Part shown: positions 1 through 9,500 of the stretch, one piece after another | Layout of the letters: each line of letters starts with the position of its first letter | Position numbering within the stretch: the first letter of the stretch is position 1 | Assembly: GCA_963836375.1 (NCBI GenBank) | Contig: CAWIJK010000004.1 | Span: forward strand, 496,001-560,000 | Source of the DNA: CAWIJK01 sp963836375 | GTDB lineage: Bacteria; Actinomycetota; Acidimicrobiia; Acidimicrobiales; RAAP-2 | DNA: 64,000 nucleotides | Direction of reading: 5' to 3' | Program-made: the position numbers and the translations under genes | Notes under the pieces: generated by a model | What the model saw: only the letters and a program-made list of their open reading frames with translations | What the model was told of the DNA's origin: nothing | Database searches by the model: none

Positions 1-564
1 ATGGAACATGCCCCGGTCGAACACGAAGTCGAACAGCTCGTCGCCCACGTCGACCGCGAAGATGTCCCCCTCGACGAAGGCGATGTGCACGCCGGCGGCC
101 TGTGCCTTCTCCCGGGCCATGGCCAAGGCGGTGGGCGAGACGTCCACCGCGGTCACCTGGCAGCCCCTCGTGGCCATGAACACCGCGTTCACCCCGTCCC
201 CGCAGCCCAACTCGAGCACCCGTCGGGGTGCGAACCCCGGCTGGTCGAAGAGGTCCACCAGGGCCCGCACCGGACGACCGCTCTCCCACTCGAGCATCCC
301 CACGAGCCCCCGGCGACGCGGGACGTAGGCGGCCTCCCACTTGGTGGCCTTCTCCTCGAGGAGGGCCAGCAGCGGGCCGGCGGCCGTTGTGGCCAAGGCC
401 TGCTGGTGGAACGCGTGCAGTTCTCTGGCCGTGACCGCTCGTGCCTCACGGTCCCCGAACGTGGCGGCGAGCGCCTCGAGATAGGGGGCGGCCAGCGTGA
501 TGCGCTCGACCGAGTTCTCCCGGCCGTAGTCGACGAGCTGGCTCACCAGGTCGGCGGTCGTCAT
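1..564 (-). CDS. Class I SAM-dependent methyltransferase, 3' end cut by window edge
   Basis: The minus-strand frame from the ATG at 564 is open to the window edge and gives 188 residues. It contains the methyltransferase motif I region VLELGCGDGVNAVF followed by a strand ending VTAVDVS, then a GDIFAVD stretch and FDFVFDRGMFH, the post-I/motif II pattern of thiopurine-methyltransferase-like class I enzymes. The N-terminal ~90 residues are helical. It starts 11 bp after the stop of the cupin hydroxylase upstream, so the two are probably co-transcribed. The substrate cannot be read from sequence. A role as tailoring enzyme of the nearby NRPS locus is inference. The C-terminal part lies outside the window. 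Confidence 0.85.
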   Translation of the reverse strand, partial: MTTADLVSQLVDYGRENSVERITLAAPYLEALAATFGDREARAVTARELHAFHQQALATTAAGPLLALLEEKATKWEAAYVPRRRGLVGMLEWESGRPVRALVDLFDQPGFAPRRVLELGCGDGVNAVFMATRGCQVTAVDVSPTALAMAREKAQAAGVHIAFVEGDIFAVDVGDELFDFVFDRGMFH

Positions 565-575
565 GGACCGGGCCG

Positions 576-1841
576 TCACCAGCGCGCACCCGGTGTGCCG
601 AGGTAGGCGATCAACTGGGCCGCTTCGCCCTTCGTCAGCTCGCCGACGTCACCCTTGCCCGACCGGTTGAAGACCACGGCCCGCTCGGTCTCGATCGAGT
701 AGCCGGCTCTGTCGATGCCGGCGCCGATGATGTCGCGCTGGCGGGGGGTGATCGCCCCGACCGGGCGGCTCTTTTGGATCAGCGCCGGATCGGCGTACTT
801 GAGCCCGCCCCTCATATCGTTGCTGGCCACGATCCTGGCCACCTGCTCCTCCTCGCGATCGGGTGGGCACAGGCTCTCGGCGCAGGCCTCGGGACACAGC
901 GTTGCGCACAGGTCCCTGAACAGGGCCCGCACCTCTCTGACCTTCTCGGACACGTCGGGGACGGGCTTGACGTAGGCCGTCTTGACCTGCTCGACGACCG
1001 GCTCGAGGGCGGCCAGGGCCTCGTCGGGCCCGACCAGCTTGGAGGCCACGTTCTGGATGTAGGGATCCCGGTGGAAGTTGTCGAGCGACAGGAACCGCCC
1101 GTACCGGGTGCGACCGAAGCGCAGGCCGAGCGACATCGCATCGTCGAGGTACTCGAGGTGGTGCCACATCAGCATCGGGATGTAGAGGGTCTCACCGGGT
1201 TCGAGGACGGTGTGGTAGCCGTCGGCGGCATCGACCAGGGCCAGCTTCTCGTCGAGGCTCATGTCCTCGAGGTTGACACCGGCCAACGACGGTCTGGTGA
1301 AAGGCCCGTCGAGGGTGCGCAGGTGCACGGCGGCGGCCGGTTGGAACAGGATGACGCGCTTGGAACCGTAGACCTGGTGGAGGAGGACCTGGCGCTGGTC
1401 GCCGTCGTAGTGCAGGTGGGCCACGTTGCCTTCGTTGGCCACGAAGATGTTCGTCGCCAGGTCGAAGTCGCCGTACTTCCTCGGGAGGTCGAAGATCTCG
1501 GGTCCCGGGCCGACCGTCGACGTGCAGATGGGCGGGAGCCGGTAGGTCGCCAGCACGCGGGCCGGGGTCTCGTACTCGGTGCAGCAGAGCCTCGTCGAGC
1601 GGTTCGACCGCGAGAAGTCCGCGTACTCACCCAGTGACATCGAGACCGCATCGGCCGGCCGGTCCCGGCCCTCGGCGCTGGCGTACTCCTCTTGGAGGTC
1701 CAAGGTGGTGGTGCCCCAGGCGGCCACGGCCCCCTCGATGGTGTCGATCGTCGCCAGCTCCTGTCCGGCGAACAGGTCCGTGATGACCACGGGTTGTCGC
1801 CCGAAGACGTGGGTCTGGACGAATCGCGCCGGATCCGGCAT
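576..1841 (-). CDS. JmjC/cupin_8-type Fe(II)/2-oxoglutarate-dependent hydroxylase-like protein
   Basis: About 421 residues from the ATG at 1841; a GTG at 1871 would add 10 residues. The N-terminal half matches the cupin_8/JmjC fold of non-haem iron oxygenases. The facial triad is visible as HYD (His144, Asp146) inside NVAHLHYDGDQ, with a distal His at 227/228 in IPMLMWHHLE. A C-terminal extension of ~160 residues has several Cys (CPEACAESLCPP) and no function I recognise. Family members hydroxylate protein side chains or small molecules, including carrier-bound amino acids. It sits beside a methyltransferase and divergent from GlcDE, near an NRPS operon, so peptide tailoring is possible but not shown. 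The open frame continues far upstream antisense to the FAD oxidase; that extension is not coding. Confidence 0.8.
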   Translation of the reverse strand: MPDPARFVQTHVFGRQPVVITDLFAGQELATIDTIEGAVAAWGTTTLDLQEEYASAEGRDRPADAVSMSLGEYADFSRSNRSTRLCCTEYETPARVLATYRLPPICTSTVGPGPEIFDLPRKYGDFDLATNIFVANEGNVAHLHYDGDQRQVLLHQVYGSKRVILFQPAAAVHLRTLDGPFTRPSLAGVNLEDMSLDEKLALVDAADGYHTVLEPGETLYIPMLMWHHLEYLDDAMSLGLRFGRTRYGRFLSLDNFHRDPYIQNVASKLVGPDEALAALEPVVEQVKTAYVKPVPDVSEKVREVRALFRDLCATLCPEACAESLCPPDREEEQVARIVASNDMRGGLKYADPALIQKSRPVGAITPRQRDIIGAGIDRAGYSIETERAVVFNRSGKGDVGELTKGEAAQLIAYLGTPGARW

Positions 1842-2111
1842 CGCGGTCCGCGGGATGTCCCTCGCCGTCACGGCGCTCAGGCCGCCCGAATCCCGCTGTC
1901 CGGGGGTCGACCCGTGCGGCGACGCGACTCGTCGGGCATCGTCGAACCCTACCTGTGACCCCCCGCTCGGGGGTCCTGCGTCCCGGTCGGCACACGGTCG
2001 TGCCCGACGCCGGTCCCGCCGCCCCGGACGGGGGGATGCCGGGTCCCGGGTGGCCCTCGCCCGCCCGCCCAGGCTGTGCCGGGCGGGCCCGCCGCGCGTA
2101 GGGTCGGGTCC

Positions 2112-3593
2112 ATGCGACCTGGCGAAGGGTCCCCTCGCCCCCAGGGCGCCGGCGCCGTCGGTCGCCGTCTGCGGGCCGTGGTCGACCCGGCCCGGCTGCT
2201 CGAGGGTTCCCCGGCCACCGAGCCCTACGGCCGCGACGGCTTCTCGGGGCACTCGCCGCCGCCGGGCCTGGTCGTCGTGGCCGACGGCCGCGACGAGGTG
2301 GCGGCCGCCGTCGGGGCCTGCCGGGACGCCGGGGTGCCCTACGTGGCCCGGGGGGCGGGCACGGGCGTGTCGGGCGGGGCGAGGCCCCCCGAGCACGGCG
2401 TCGTGATCTCCCTGGCCGACATGACGGCCGTCGGCGAGCGGGCACCCGACGACCAATTGGTCGCCGTCGAGCCGGGGGTGACCACCGCCGCGGTGACCGA
2501 GGCCGTGGCCGACGACGGCCTCTACTACGCCCCGGACCCCTCGAGCGGACGGGTCTGCACCATCGGGGGGAACGTGGCCGAGAACGCCGGTGGGGCCCAC
2601 TGCTTGAAGTACGGCTTCACCACCCACCACGTCGTGGGGATCGAGATCGTCGACCCCACCGGCCGGGTCGAGGTCCTGGGCGGTGACGTCCTCGACGCCC
2701 CCGGCTACGACCTGCGCGGCGTCTTCGTCGGGTCCGAGGGGACGCTCGGGGTCGCCACCACCGTCTGGCTCCGGGTGCTGCCCCGCCCCGCCGCCGTGCG
2801 CACGGCGATCGTCGACTTCCCCTCGCTGGAGGCGGCCGGGGCCGCCGTCACCGAGGTGATGGCGGCCGGCATCGTGCCGGCGTGCCTCGAGGTGATGGAC
2901 CGGCTCATCCTCGAGGCGTGCCGGGCGGCCACCGGGACCACCGGGCCGGCCGACCCGGCGGCCGCCGTCATCGTCGAGTGCGACGGGCCGCCCGAAGCGG
3001 TCCAGGACGACATGGCCGAGATCCTCGCCATCTGCCGGTCGACCGGGGCCCTCGGGGTCCAGGTGGCGGCCGACGAGTCCGAGCGCCAGGCCATCTGGGA
3101 GCTGCGGACGGCGGTCTTCGACGCCGTGCCCCTCTTGGCCCCGGACTGCATCGTGCTCGACGGCGTGGTGCCCCGGGCCGACCTGGCCGACGCCCTGGGC
3201 CGGATCGCCGAGCTGGCCGCCGAGGCCGGGCTGAAGGTCGCCAACGTCTTCCACGCCGGCGACGGCAACCTCCACCCGCTGGTCCTGTTCGACGAGGCCG
3301 CCGGGGAGTCGGCCGCCGCCGCCGACCTGGCGGTCGCCATCTCCGAGCTCTGCGTCTCCTACGGCGGCTCGATCACCGGCGAGCACGGGGTGGGCAGCGA
3401 CAAGGCCTGCCTCATGCCCCTGATGTTCTCCGACGACGACCTCGAGGTGATGGACCGGGTCCGCCGGGCGTTCGACCCGACGGGGCTGTGCAACCCAGAC
3501 AAGGTCCTGCCGACGCCCCGGCTGTGCGGCGAGCCGCCCGGGCGCTACCGCCGCCACGACATCGAGGCCGCGGGCCTGGCCCGCCGGTGGTGA
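2112..3593 (+). CDS. glcD: FAD-linked 2-hydroxyacid oxidase, GlcD-like subunit
   Basis: 493 residues from the ATG at 2112. It has the FAD_binding_4 domain (PCMH fold) with the flavin-loop segment SSGRVCTIGGNVAENAGG, then a FAD-oxidase_C domain with the diagnostic FHAGDGNLHP and GEHGVGSDK motifs. The family oxidises glycolate, D-lactate or related 2-hydroxyacids to 2-oxoacids. The stop overlaps the GTG of the GlcE-like gene by 4 bp (GTGA), so the two should be translationally coupled and form a complex. No GlcF iron-sulfur subunit follows. The pair converges on the NRPS/HPPD-like operon. Oxidation of hydroxymandelate is one possible role besides glycolate metabolism. Confidence 0.9.
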   Translation: MRPGEGSPRPQGAGAVGRRLRAVVDPARLLEGSPATEPYGRDGFSGHSPPPGLVVVADGRDEVAAAVGACRDAGVPYVARGAGTGVSGGARPPEHGVVISLADMTAVGERAPDDQLVAVEPGVTTAAVTEAVADDGLYYAPDPSSGRVCTIGGNVAENAGGAHCLKYGFTTHHVVGIEIVDPTGRVEVLGGDVLDAPGYDLRGVFVGSEGTLGVATTVWLRVLPRPAAVRTAIVDFPSLEAAGAAVTEVMAAGIVPACLEVMDRLILEACRAATGTTGPADPAAAVIVECDGPPEAVQDDMAEILAICRSTGALGVQVAADESERQAIWELRTAVFDAVPLLAPDCIVLDGVVPRADLADALGRIAELAAEAGLKVANVFHAGDGNLHPLVLFDEAAGESAAAADLAVAISELCVSYGGSITGEHGVGSDKACLMPLMFSDDDLEVMDRVRRAFDPTGLCNPDKVLPTPRLCGEPPGRYRRHDIEAAGLARRW

Positions 3594-4753
3594 GGGCCGG
3601 CCCGGCCCTACGCCCCGGGGACCCGACGGAGGCGGCGGCGATCCTGCGCCGGGCCACCTCGGCCGTCGCCTTCGAGGGCGGGGGCACCAAGGCCGACTGG
3701 TGGGCCGAGCGGCCCGGGCTCGTCGTCTCGACCGCCGGGCTGCGCGGGGTGGTGCGCCACGACGCGTCGGGCGGCATCGTGGTCGCCCGGGCCGGCACGC
3801 CCCTCGAGGAACTCCAGGCCGCCCTGGCCCCCGCCGGCCAGTGGCTGGCCCTCGACCCGCCCCTGGTCGACCGGGGGGCGACGGTCGGCGGGGTCTTCGC
3901 CAGCAACGACGCCGGGCCCCGGCGCCTCGCCTACGGCACGCTGCGCGACCAGGTCGTCGGGGCCACCGTCGTCACCGGCGACGGCGTGGTGGCCCGCACC
4001 GGCGGCCGGGTCATCAAGAACGTGGCCGGCTACGACCTGGCCCGCCTCTACTGCGGCTCGTTCGGCACCCTGGGTCTGGTGGCCGAGCTCGCCCTCAGGG
4101 TCCACCCGGTCCGGCCCCACAGCCGGTCGTTGCGGGTGCCGTGCCCGCCCGGCGCGGTCGCACCCCTCGTCGGGAGCCTGCGGGCCGCCGGCGTCGAGGC
4201 CACCGCGCTCGACTGGACCGGGCCGGTCGCCCCGGCGGTGCTGGTCCGCGTCGAGCAGCGGACCGAGCGCGCCGCGCTCGCCCAGGCGGACGCCGCCCGG
4301 CGGGCGGCCCGGGCCGAGGGGCTCGGGGCCGAGCTCCTCGAGGCGACCGCAGAGCTCGGGGCCTGGCGCTCGGTCGACGCCGTCCTGGCCGGCTCGCCCG
4401 GCGACACCGTCGTGCGGATCGGGACCCGGCCGCGCGGGCTGGCCGGGGCGGCCCGGGCCGCCGCCGACGCGTGCGCCCGGAGCGGGACCGAGCTGGCCTT
4501 CGTCAGCCACGCCCCGCTCGGCCTGCACACGGCCCGTCTGCGGGGGGGCCGGCCGGCCGAGGTGGTCGCCGCCCTGCGCCGGGCGGTGGCCGTTCACGGC
4601 GGTCATGTGGTCACCCGCCGGCGGGGCGACCTCGGGGCCGGCGTCGACCGCTGGGGGGCGGCGCCCGGCGGCCTGGCCGTCATGAAGCGCCTGAAGGAGC
4701 GGCTCGACCCCGCCGGGCGCCTGGCGCCGGGCACCTTCGTCGGCGGCATCTGA
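3590..4753 (+). CDS. glcE: FAD-binding oxidase subunit, GlcE-like
   Basis: 387 residues from the GTG at 3590, which overlaps the glcD stop. It contains one PCMH-type FAD-binding domain: DPTEAAAILR at the N-terminus, LAPAGQWLALDPP, GATVGGVFASNDAGPRR and GGRVIKNVAGYDLARLYCGSFGTLG, a typical GlcE signature. It lacks the FAD-oxidase_C domain of GlcD, as expected for GlcE. It ends 10 bp from the convergent stop of the HPPD-like gene. The conserved arrangement glcD-glcE without glcF leaves the electron acceptor unknown. Confidence 0.87.
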   Translation: MRAGPALRPGDPTEAAAILRRATSAVAFEGGGTKADWWAERPGLVVSTAGLRGVVRHDASGGIVVARAGTPLEELQAALAPAGQWLALDPPLVDRGATVGGVFASNDAGPRRLAYGTLRDQVVGATVVTGDGVVARTGGRVIKNVAGYDLARLYCGSFGTLGLVAELALRVHPVRPHSRSLRVPCPPGAVAPLVGSLRAAGVEATALDWTGPVAPAVLVRVEQRTERAALAQADAARRAARAEGLGAELLEATAELGAWRSVDAVLAGSPGDTVVRIGTRPRGLAGAARAAADACARSGTELAFVSHAPLGLHTARLRGGRPAEVVAALRRAVAVHGGHVVTRRRGDLGAGVDRWGAAPGGLAVMKRLKERLDPAGRLAPGTFVGGI

Positions 4754-4763
4754 GCGGTCCCGG

Positions 4764-5840
4764 CTAGTCCCGGCCGGCCCGCCGTCCCTGCTCGCGCACG
4801 ACCTCGGCGTAGAGGTCGCGGACGTTGCGGGCACCGAAGCCCCGCATCCCCTCGCGCTGGATGATCTCGAGCGAGGTCGTCGGCCGGTCCCCGAGGGGCG
4901 GGGTGAAGGCCTGGAGGAGGTGGCCGTCGTCGTCGGAGTCGACGACCACCCCCAGCTCGGCCAGCTCGCGCCAGTCCAGGCCGAGGTCGAGCCGGCCGAC
5001 CCGGGCGTCGGCGCTCGCCGCGTACGACGCCGGGACGGCCAGCATCTCGACGCCGCGGTCGCAAAGGCGCCGGACGGTGCCGGCGATGTCCGCGGTGGCC
5101 AGGGCCACGTGGTGGACACCCGGGCCGCCGAAGTGCGTCAAGAAGTCGCCGATCTGGCTGTTCCCCGACTCGTCGGCCGGCTCGGCCAGGACGAGGGCGG
5201 CCTCGCCGCCCACCACCCGGACCGTGCTCATGACGAAGGCCGAGCCGTCGACGTCGATGCGCTGGTCACCGGGGACCCGCTCGAAGCCGAGCGCCTCTTG
5301 GTAGCGGTCGACCCAGTAGGGACGACGACCGGGCTCCACGCTCAGCGCGCAGTGGTCGAGGCCGACGATGCCCACCGGGGGGAGGCCGTCGCCCTGCTCG
5401 CCGACCGGCTCGTAGCCCGTGGGGAGCGACGCCAGCACGTGGCCGGCCCCGACCAGGGAGTGGACGACGTCCCCGAAGGCGCCCACCGTCGCCCGCCGGG
5501 CCCCCGGCCCCCCCGCGGGCGCCCGGGCGGGCCCGGCCCCGGCGGCCACGGCCCGGTCGTACGAGGCGTCCACGTCGTCGACGGTCAGGGCGATGTCGCG
5601 GACCCCGTCGCCGTGGTCGACGACGAAGCGGGCGACCGCCGACGCCGGGTCACCGGCGTCGGTGAAGACGATGACCACGTCACCCTGCTCGACGACATAG
5701 GAGGTCCCCCCGGCGGCGAAGCCGGTGTCGGGGCCGGCCCGGGCGGTCAGTGTGAAGCCGAAGCCCTCGCAGAAGCGGGTCGCCGCCCGGCCGGCGTCGG
5801 CCACCCAGAACTCGAGGTACCCGAAGCCACGGGCGGTCAC
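4764..5840 (-). CDS. 4-hydroxyphenylpyruvate dioxygenase-like / candidate 4-hydroxymandelate synthase
   Basis: 358 residues, the normal length for HPPD and hydroxymandelate synthase (HmaS), with two vicinal-oxygen-chelate halves. The iron ligands are His163 (LDHCAL), His244 (GVHHVAL) and Glu325 (LEIIQRE). At the C-terminal helix, HPPDs read GFGxGNF. Here it is GFGARNV, putting Val340 at the position whose Phe-to-Ile change (F337 in Pseudomonas, F364 in Streptomyces numbering, from memory) shifts HPPD toward hydroxymandelate formation; HmaS naturally has Ile. It is the last gene of an NRPS-PPTase-HPPD operon (10 bp after the PPTase stop). That argues for supply of a hydroxymandelate/hydroxyphenylglycine precursor rather than tyrosine breakdown. 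Plain HPPD activity is not excluded. Confidence 0.85.
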   Translation of the reverse strand: MTARGFGYLEFWVADAGRAATRFCEGFGFTLTARAGPDTGFAAGGTSYVVEQGDVVIVFTDAGDPASAVARFVVDHGDGVRDIALTVDDVDASYDRAVAAGAGPARAPAGGPGARRATVGAFGDVVHSLVGAGHVLASLPTGYEPVGEQGDGLPPVGIVGLDHCALSVEPGRRPYWVDRYQEALGFERVPGDQRIDVDGSAFVMSTVRVVGGEAALVLAEPADESGNSQIGDFLTHFGGPGVHHVALATADIAGTVRRLCDRGVEMLAVPASYAASADARVGRLDLGLDWRELAELGVVVDSDDDGHLLQAFTPPLGDRPTTSLEIIQREGMRGFGARNVRDLYAEVVREQGRRAGRD

Positions 5841-5850
5841 GACGGCAGTC

Positions 5851-6531
5851 TCACACGACCAACCGGCATCGGCGAACCACGGGGGGGGCGCCCGGGCGGG
5901 CCACCGCCCCGGCGTAGCCGTCGCACAGCTCGAGGTCGGCGACCCCGGGCTGGTCGCTCGGCTCGGCCGGTCCCGGCTCGACCAGCCCGGTCCCCCGGCA
6001 CTTCCCCCGGGCCTCGGCGCGCACCCAGGCGCGGTAGAAGGCGTCCAACCGCTCGGCCGGGGACCTCAGCGCCAGATCGGCCGCCGCCGCCTCGCCGAGG
6101 GCCCGGCGGGCGATCGCCACGACGTCGAGCCCGGGACGGACCTCTTCGATGTCCACCCCGACCTCGCGCCCCCGGGCGACGGCCACCACCGCCAGGGCCC
6201 CGGCGTGCGAGAGGCTGAAGCCCAGCCACCCGCTGCCCTCTGGTCGGCGGACGACCGGGCGTCCCTGGTCCTCCTCGTCGAACACGACGGCACCCGGTCC
6301 GGTGCCGAGGTAGCGCCCGAGGACCGCCCGCAGCAGCACCCGGGACGCCTCCCAGCGGCGCCGGTCGCCCTCGTCGCGGAACCGCGCCGCCCGGGCCTGC
6401 TCGTCGGCGGCCAGCAGGTCAGCGTGCTCGGTGCCAGCCTCCACCCCGGCCAGCCACAGATGGACCTCTCGGGCCGGGAGCCCCGGCCCGAGAGGGTGCG
6501 ACGGCCACTCAGGACCCGCCGGCGTGCCCAT
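5851..6531 (-). CDS. Sfp-type 4'-phosphopantetheinyl transferase
   Basis: 226 residues, typical of Sfp-type enzymes. The ACPS-superfamily signatures are present: LGFSLSHAG, then VGVDIEEVRPG (Mg/CoA binding Asp and Glu) and FYRAWVRAEARGK, corresponding to the W-x-x-K-E-A helix with Arg-Ala-Glu-Ala in place of the usual Lys-Glu-Ala. It transfers the phosphopantetheine arm from CoA to carrier-protein serines. The ATG at 6531 overlaps the 3' end of the NRPS by 23 bp, so it is translated with the synthetase it probably activates (Ser573 and Ser1641). Confidence 0.92.
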   Translation of the reverse strand: MGTPAGPEWPSHPLGPGLPAREVHLWLAGVEAGTEHADLLAADEQARAARFRDEGDRRRWEASRVLLRAVLGRYLGTGPGAVVFDEEDQGRPVVRRPEGSGWLGFSLSHAGALAVVAVARGREVGVDIEEVRPGLDVVAIARRALGEAAAADLALRSPAERLDAFYRAWVRAEARGKCRGTGLVEPGPAEPSDQPGVADLELCDGYAGAVARPGAPPVVRRCRLVV

Positions 6532-9500
6532 CGGCCCCGCAACGGTCCACGCAGGCCTCGATGCACCGGGCCAACGACGCCACGTCGGGCTCGCGGATCA
6601 TCGACTCGTGCGACCCGTCGACGTAGTGCTCCTCGATGCCTCCGGTCTGGATCCCGTGCCACCGCAGGAGCTGGGCGTCGTCGCGGTACTCCTCGGAGCG
6701 CGCCAGCACGACGGGCGCCGAGATCGGCCCGGTGCGGTACTCGAGCACCATGCGGGCGGCCAGCTCGAGCAGCCGGTCGGGGCGGCGGGCGGCCAGGGTC
6801 GGCGCCCGGCCGCGGGTGGCGACGTCCGCCCAGTCGGTCGCGCGCGACCGGGCCCGGTAGCCGAGGGACCGCCGGCGGGGGTCCGCGCTCGGGCGGGCAC
6901 GGCGGGCCGCCTCGGTCGGCTCGGGAAGGAACCGGGGGTTCATGTCCATCTCGGTGCGCCCGCCCACCCACGCCCAGTGCAGCAGGCCGGCGTGGCCGCC
7001 CGCCGACAGCGGGTAGGCGGCCCGCAGGTCCGGTCGGGCCCGGTAGGCGGTGTGGACGTAGCGGGTCACCACCTGGTCCCCGTCGACGTCGACCGGCTGG
7101 CGGAGCCACGCTTCGAAGCGGGCCGCCGCCTCGGTGCTGGTGAAGATCTCCCCTCGGGCCGCCCCCGCACCGGGCTCGTAGCAGCGGGCGAGGTTCATCA
7201 CCTGGTCGAACGGCACCCCGTCGGCCATCGCCCGGGTCCTCCAGAGGGGCCCCACCGAGTCGAGGGCGATGAGGAGGGCCACCGGTTCGCCGGCGGCCTC
7301 GAGGAGCCGGGTCATCTCGTAGGCCACCAGGGTGCCGACGCAGCGGCCCCCCACGATGTAGGGCCCGTGCCGCTGGATGGAGCGGACCTCGTCGAGGTAG
7401 TCGCGAGCCATCGCCTCGACGCCCACCTTGAGTACCCGCCGGCCGTCGAGGCCCGGCGGCTGGAGGGCGTAGAAGGGCTGGTCGGGTCCGAGCCGGCGGG
7501 AGAGCGGCCCGAAGCCGACGCTGTTGCCGTCGCCGGCGGTGACGAAGAACAGCGGCGGCCGGGACCCCGCCGCCGTCACCGGGGCCACCGAACGCCACGA
7601 GCTCGACCGGTCGTCGGAGCGCACCATCGCGGTCATCTGGCGGACGGTGGGGGCCTCGAAGATGGTGGCCAGGGGGAGCCGGACCCCGGTCTCGTCCTCG
7701 ATCAGGGTGAACAGCTCGATGGCCAGGAGCGAGTGGCCGCCGAGGTCGAAGAAGTCGTCATCGACCGAGATGGGAGCGACCCCGAGGCAGCGCTCCCAGA
7801 TCCCGAGCACCTGGCGCTCGAGCGGATCGCCCGCCGTCGGGGCGGCCCGGGCCCGGGATCGGGGCGGCGCGGTTTCTGCGTCGGGGGCGTCGAGGGCGTC
7901 GAGGTCGACCTTCCCGTTGGCCGTGAGGGGGAGGCTGGCCAGCTCGACCAGCGCCGAGGGGACCTCGTAGGGGGCCAGGCGCTCCTCGAGGTACGACCGG
8001 AGCTCGCCGGGGTGGACGCGGCCGTCGGCCGGGGTGACATAGGCGACCAGCCGCCGGTCCCCCTCCCGGTCGGCGCGGACCACCACGACCGCCTGGCCGA
8101 CCGAGCGGTGGCCGAGGAGGGCGCGTTCGACCGCCTCGGGCTCGACCCGGAAGCCCCGGATCTTGACCTGGCGGTCGAGACGGCCCAGCCACTCGAGGGT
8201 CCCGTCGGGGCGCCAGCGGACCCGGTCACCGGAGCGGTACAGGGTCCGGGTGGGATCGGGTCCGAACCGGTCGGGGACGAAGCGCTCGGCGGTGAGCTCG
8301 GGTCGGGCGTGGTAGCCGAGCGCCACCCCGTCGCCCCCGATCACCAGCTCGCCGGCGAACCCGGGCGGGACCAGCGCGCCGTGGCCGTCGACCACGTAGA
8401 CATAGGTGTTGGGCACCGGGCGGCCGATGGGGACCGCACCGTCGACCGGGCTGCCCGCGACCATCGCGTGACAGCAGGTGAAGGTGGTCCCCTCGGTCGG
8501 CCCGTAGCCGTTGACGAGCACCCCGCCTGCGGGCAGGAGTCGCAGGGCGCGCGCCACGTGGTCGGGCGAGAGCACGTCGCCGCCGGCCAGCAGCTGGCGG
8601 AGGCGGCCCACCGCCCCCGGGGCGGTGTCAACGACCCGGTGGAACAGGCCGGCCGTCATCCAGGCCGTCGTCACCCCGAAGCGCTCGAAGAGCGCTTCGA
8701 TCTCGTGGGGACCGAGCGCGCCGGGCGGGGCCACCGCCAGCCGGGCCCCGTTCAACAGCGCCCCCCAGATCTCGAAGGTGGAGGCGTCGAAGGAGAGCGG
8801 TGCCAGCTGGAGGAGCGTGTCGGCGCGCTCCACGGTGACGTAGTCGGCGCTGCGGGCGAGCCGCACCAGCCCCCGCTGGGCCACGGTCACCGCCTTGGGG
8901 GTCCCGCTGGTCCCCGACGTGTACGCCAGGTAGGCCGCCGCGTCGGCCCCGGTCCCGGCGCGCGGTCGCCAATCGGGCTCGTCGTCGAGCGACGGGTCGT
9001 CGAGGCGGACCACCGGGAGGGCGGCGGTCCCGGGGACCTCTCCGAGGGGCGAGAGGGTGCAGACGGCGGCCGGCTGGGCGTCGACGAGGCGCTGTTCGAG
9101 CCCGAGGGCCGGGAGGGCGGGGTCGAGGGCGACGTAGGCACCTCCCGCCTTGAGCACCCCGAGCAGGGCGACCACCGCCTCGGCCGAGCGGTCGACGACG
9201 AGGGCCACCCGGGTGCCCGGCCCGGCCCCGAGGCGGCCCAGGCGGTGGGCCAGCCGGTTGGCCCGGCGGTCGAGCTCGCCGTAGGTCAGCTGGCCGCCGG
9301 TCCAGACCAGCGCCGGGTCGTCGGGCGCCTCGTCCACCCGGGCCTCGAACACCTCGGCCACCGACGAGTCGCGCTCGTAGGGGACCTCGGACCCGGCCAG
9401 CTCGGCCAGCGCCGCCCGGCCGGCGGCCGGGACCACCGGCAGGGCCGAGACCGGGGTCGCGGGGTCGGCCACCATGGCGCCCAGCACCTCGAGGTAGGCG

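Noticed and set aside
1872..3557. N-terminal extension of the minus-strand cupin frame to 993 residues
   Set aside because: The extra ~560 residues are antisense to a well-conserved FAD oxidase and have no homology.
5851..6531. Possibility that the PPTase is a holo-ACP synthase (AcpS)
   Set aside because: Its length (226) and two-half organisation with VGVDIEEV and FYRAWVRAEA fit the Sfp type, not the ~120-residue AcpS.
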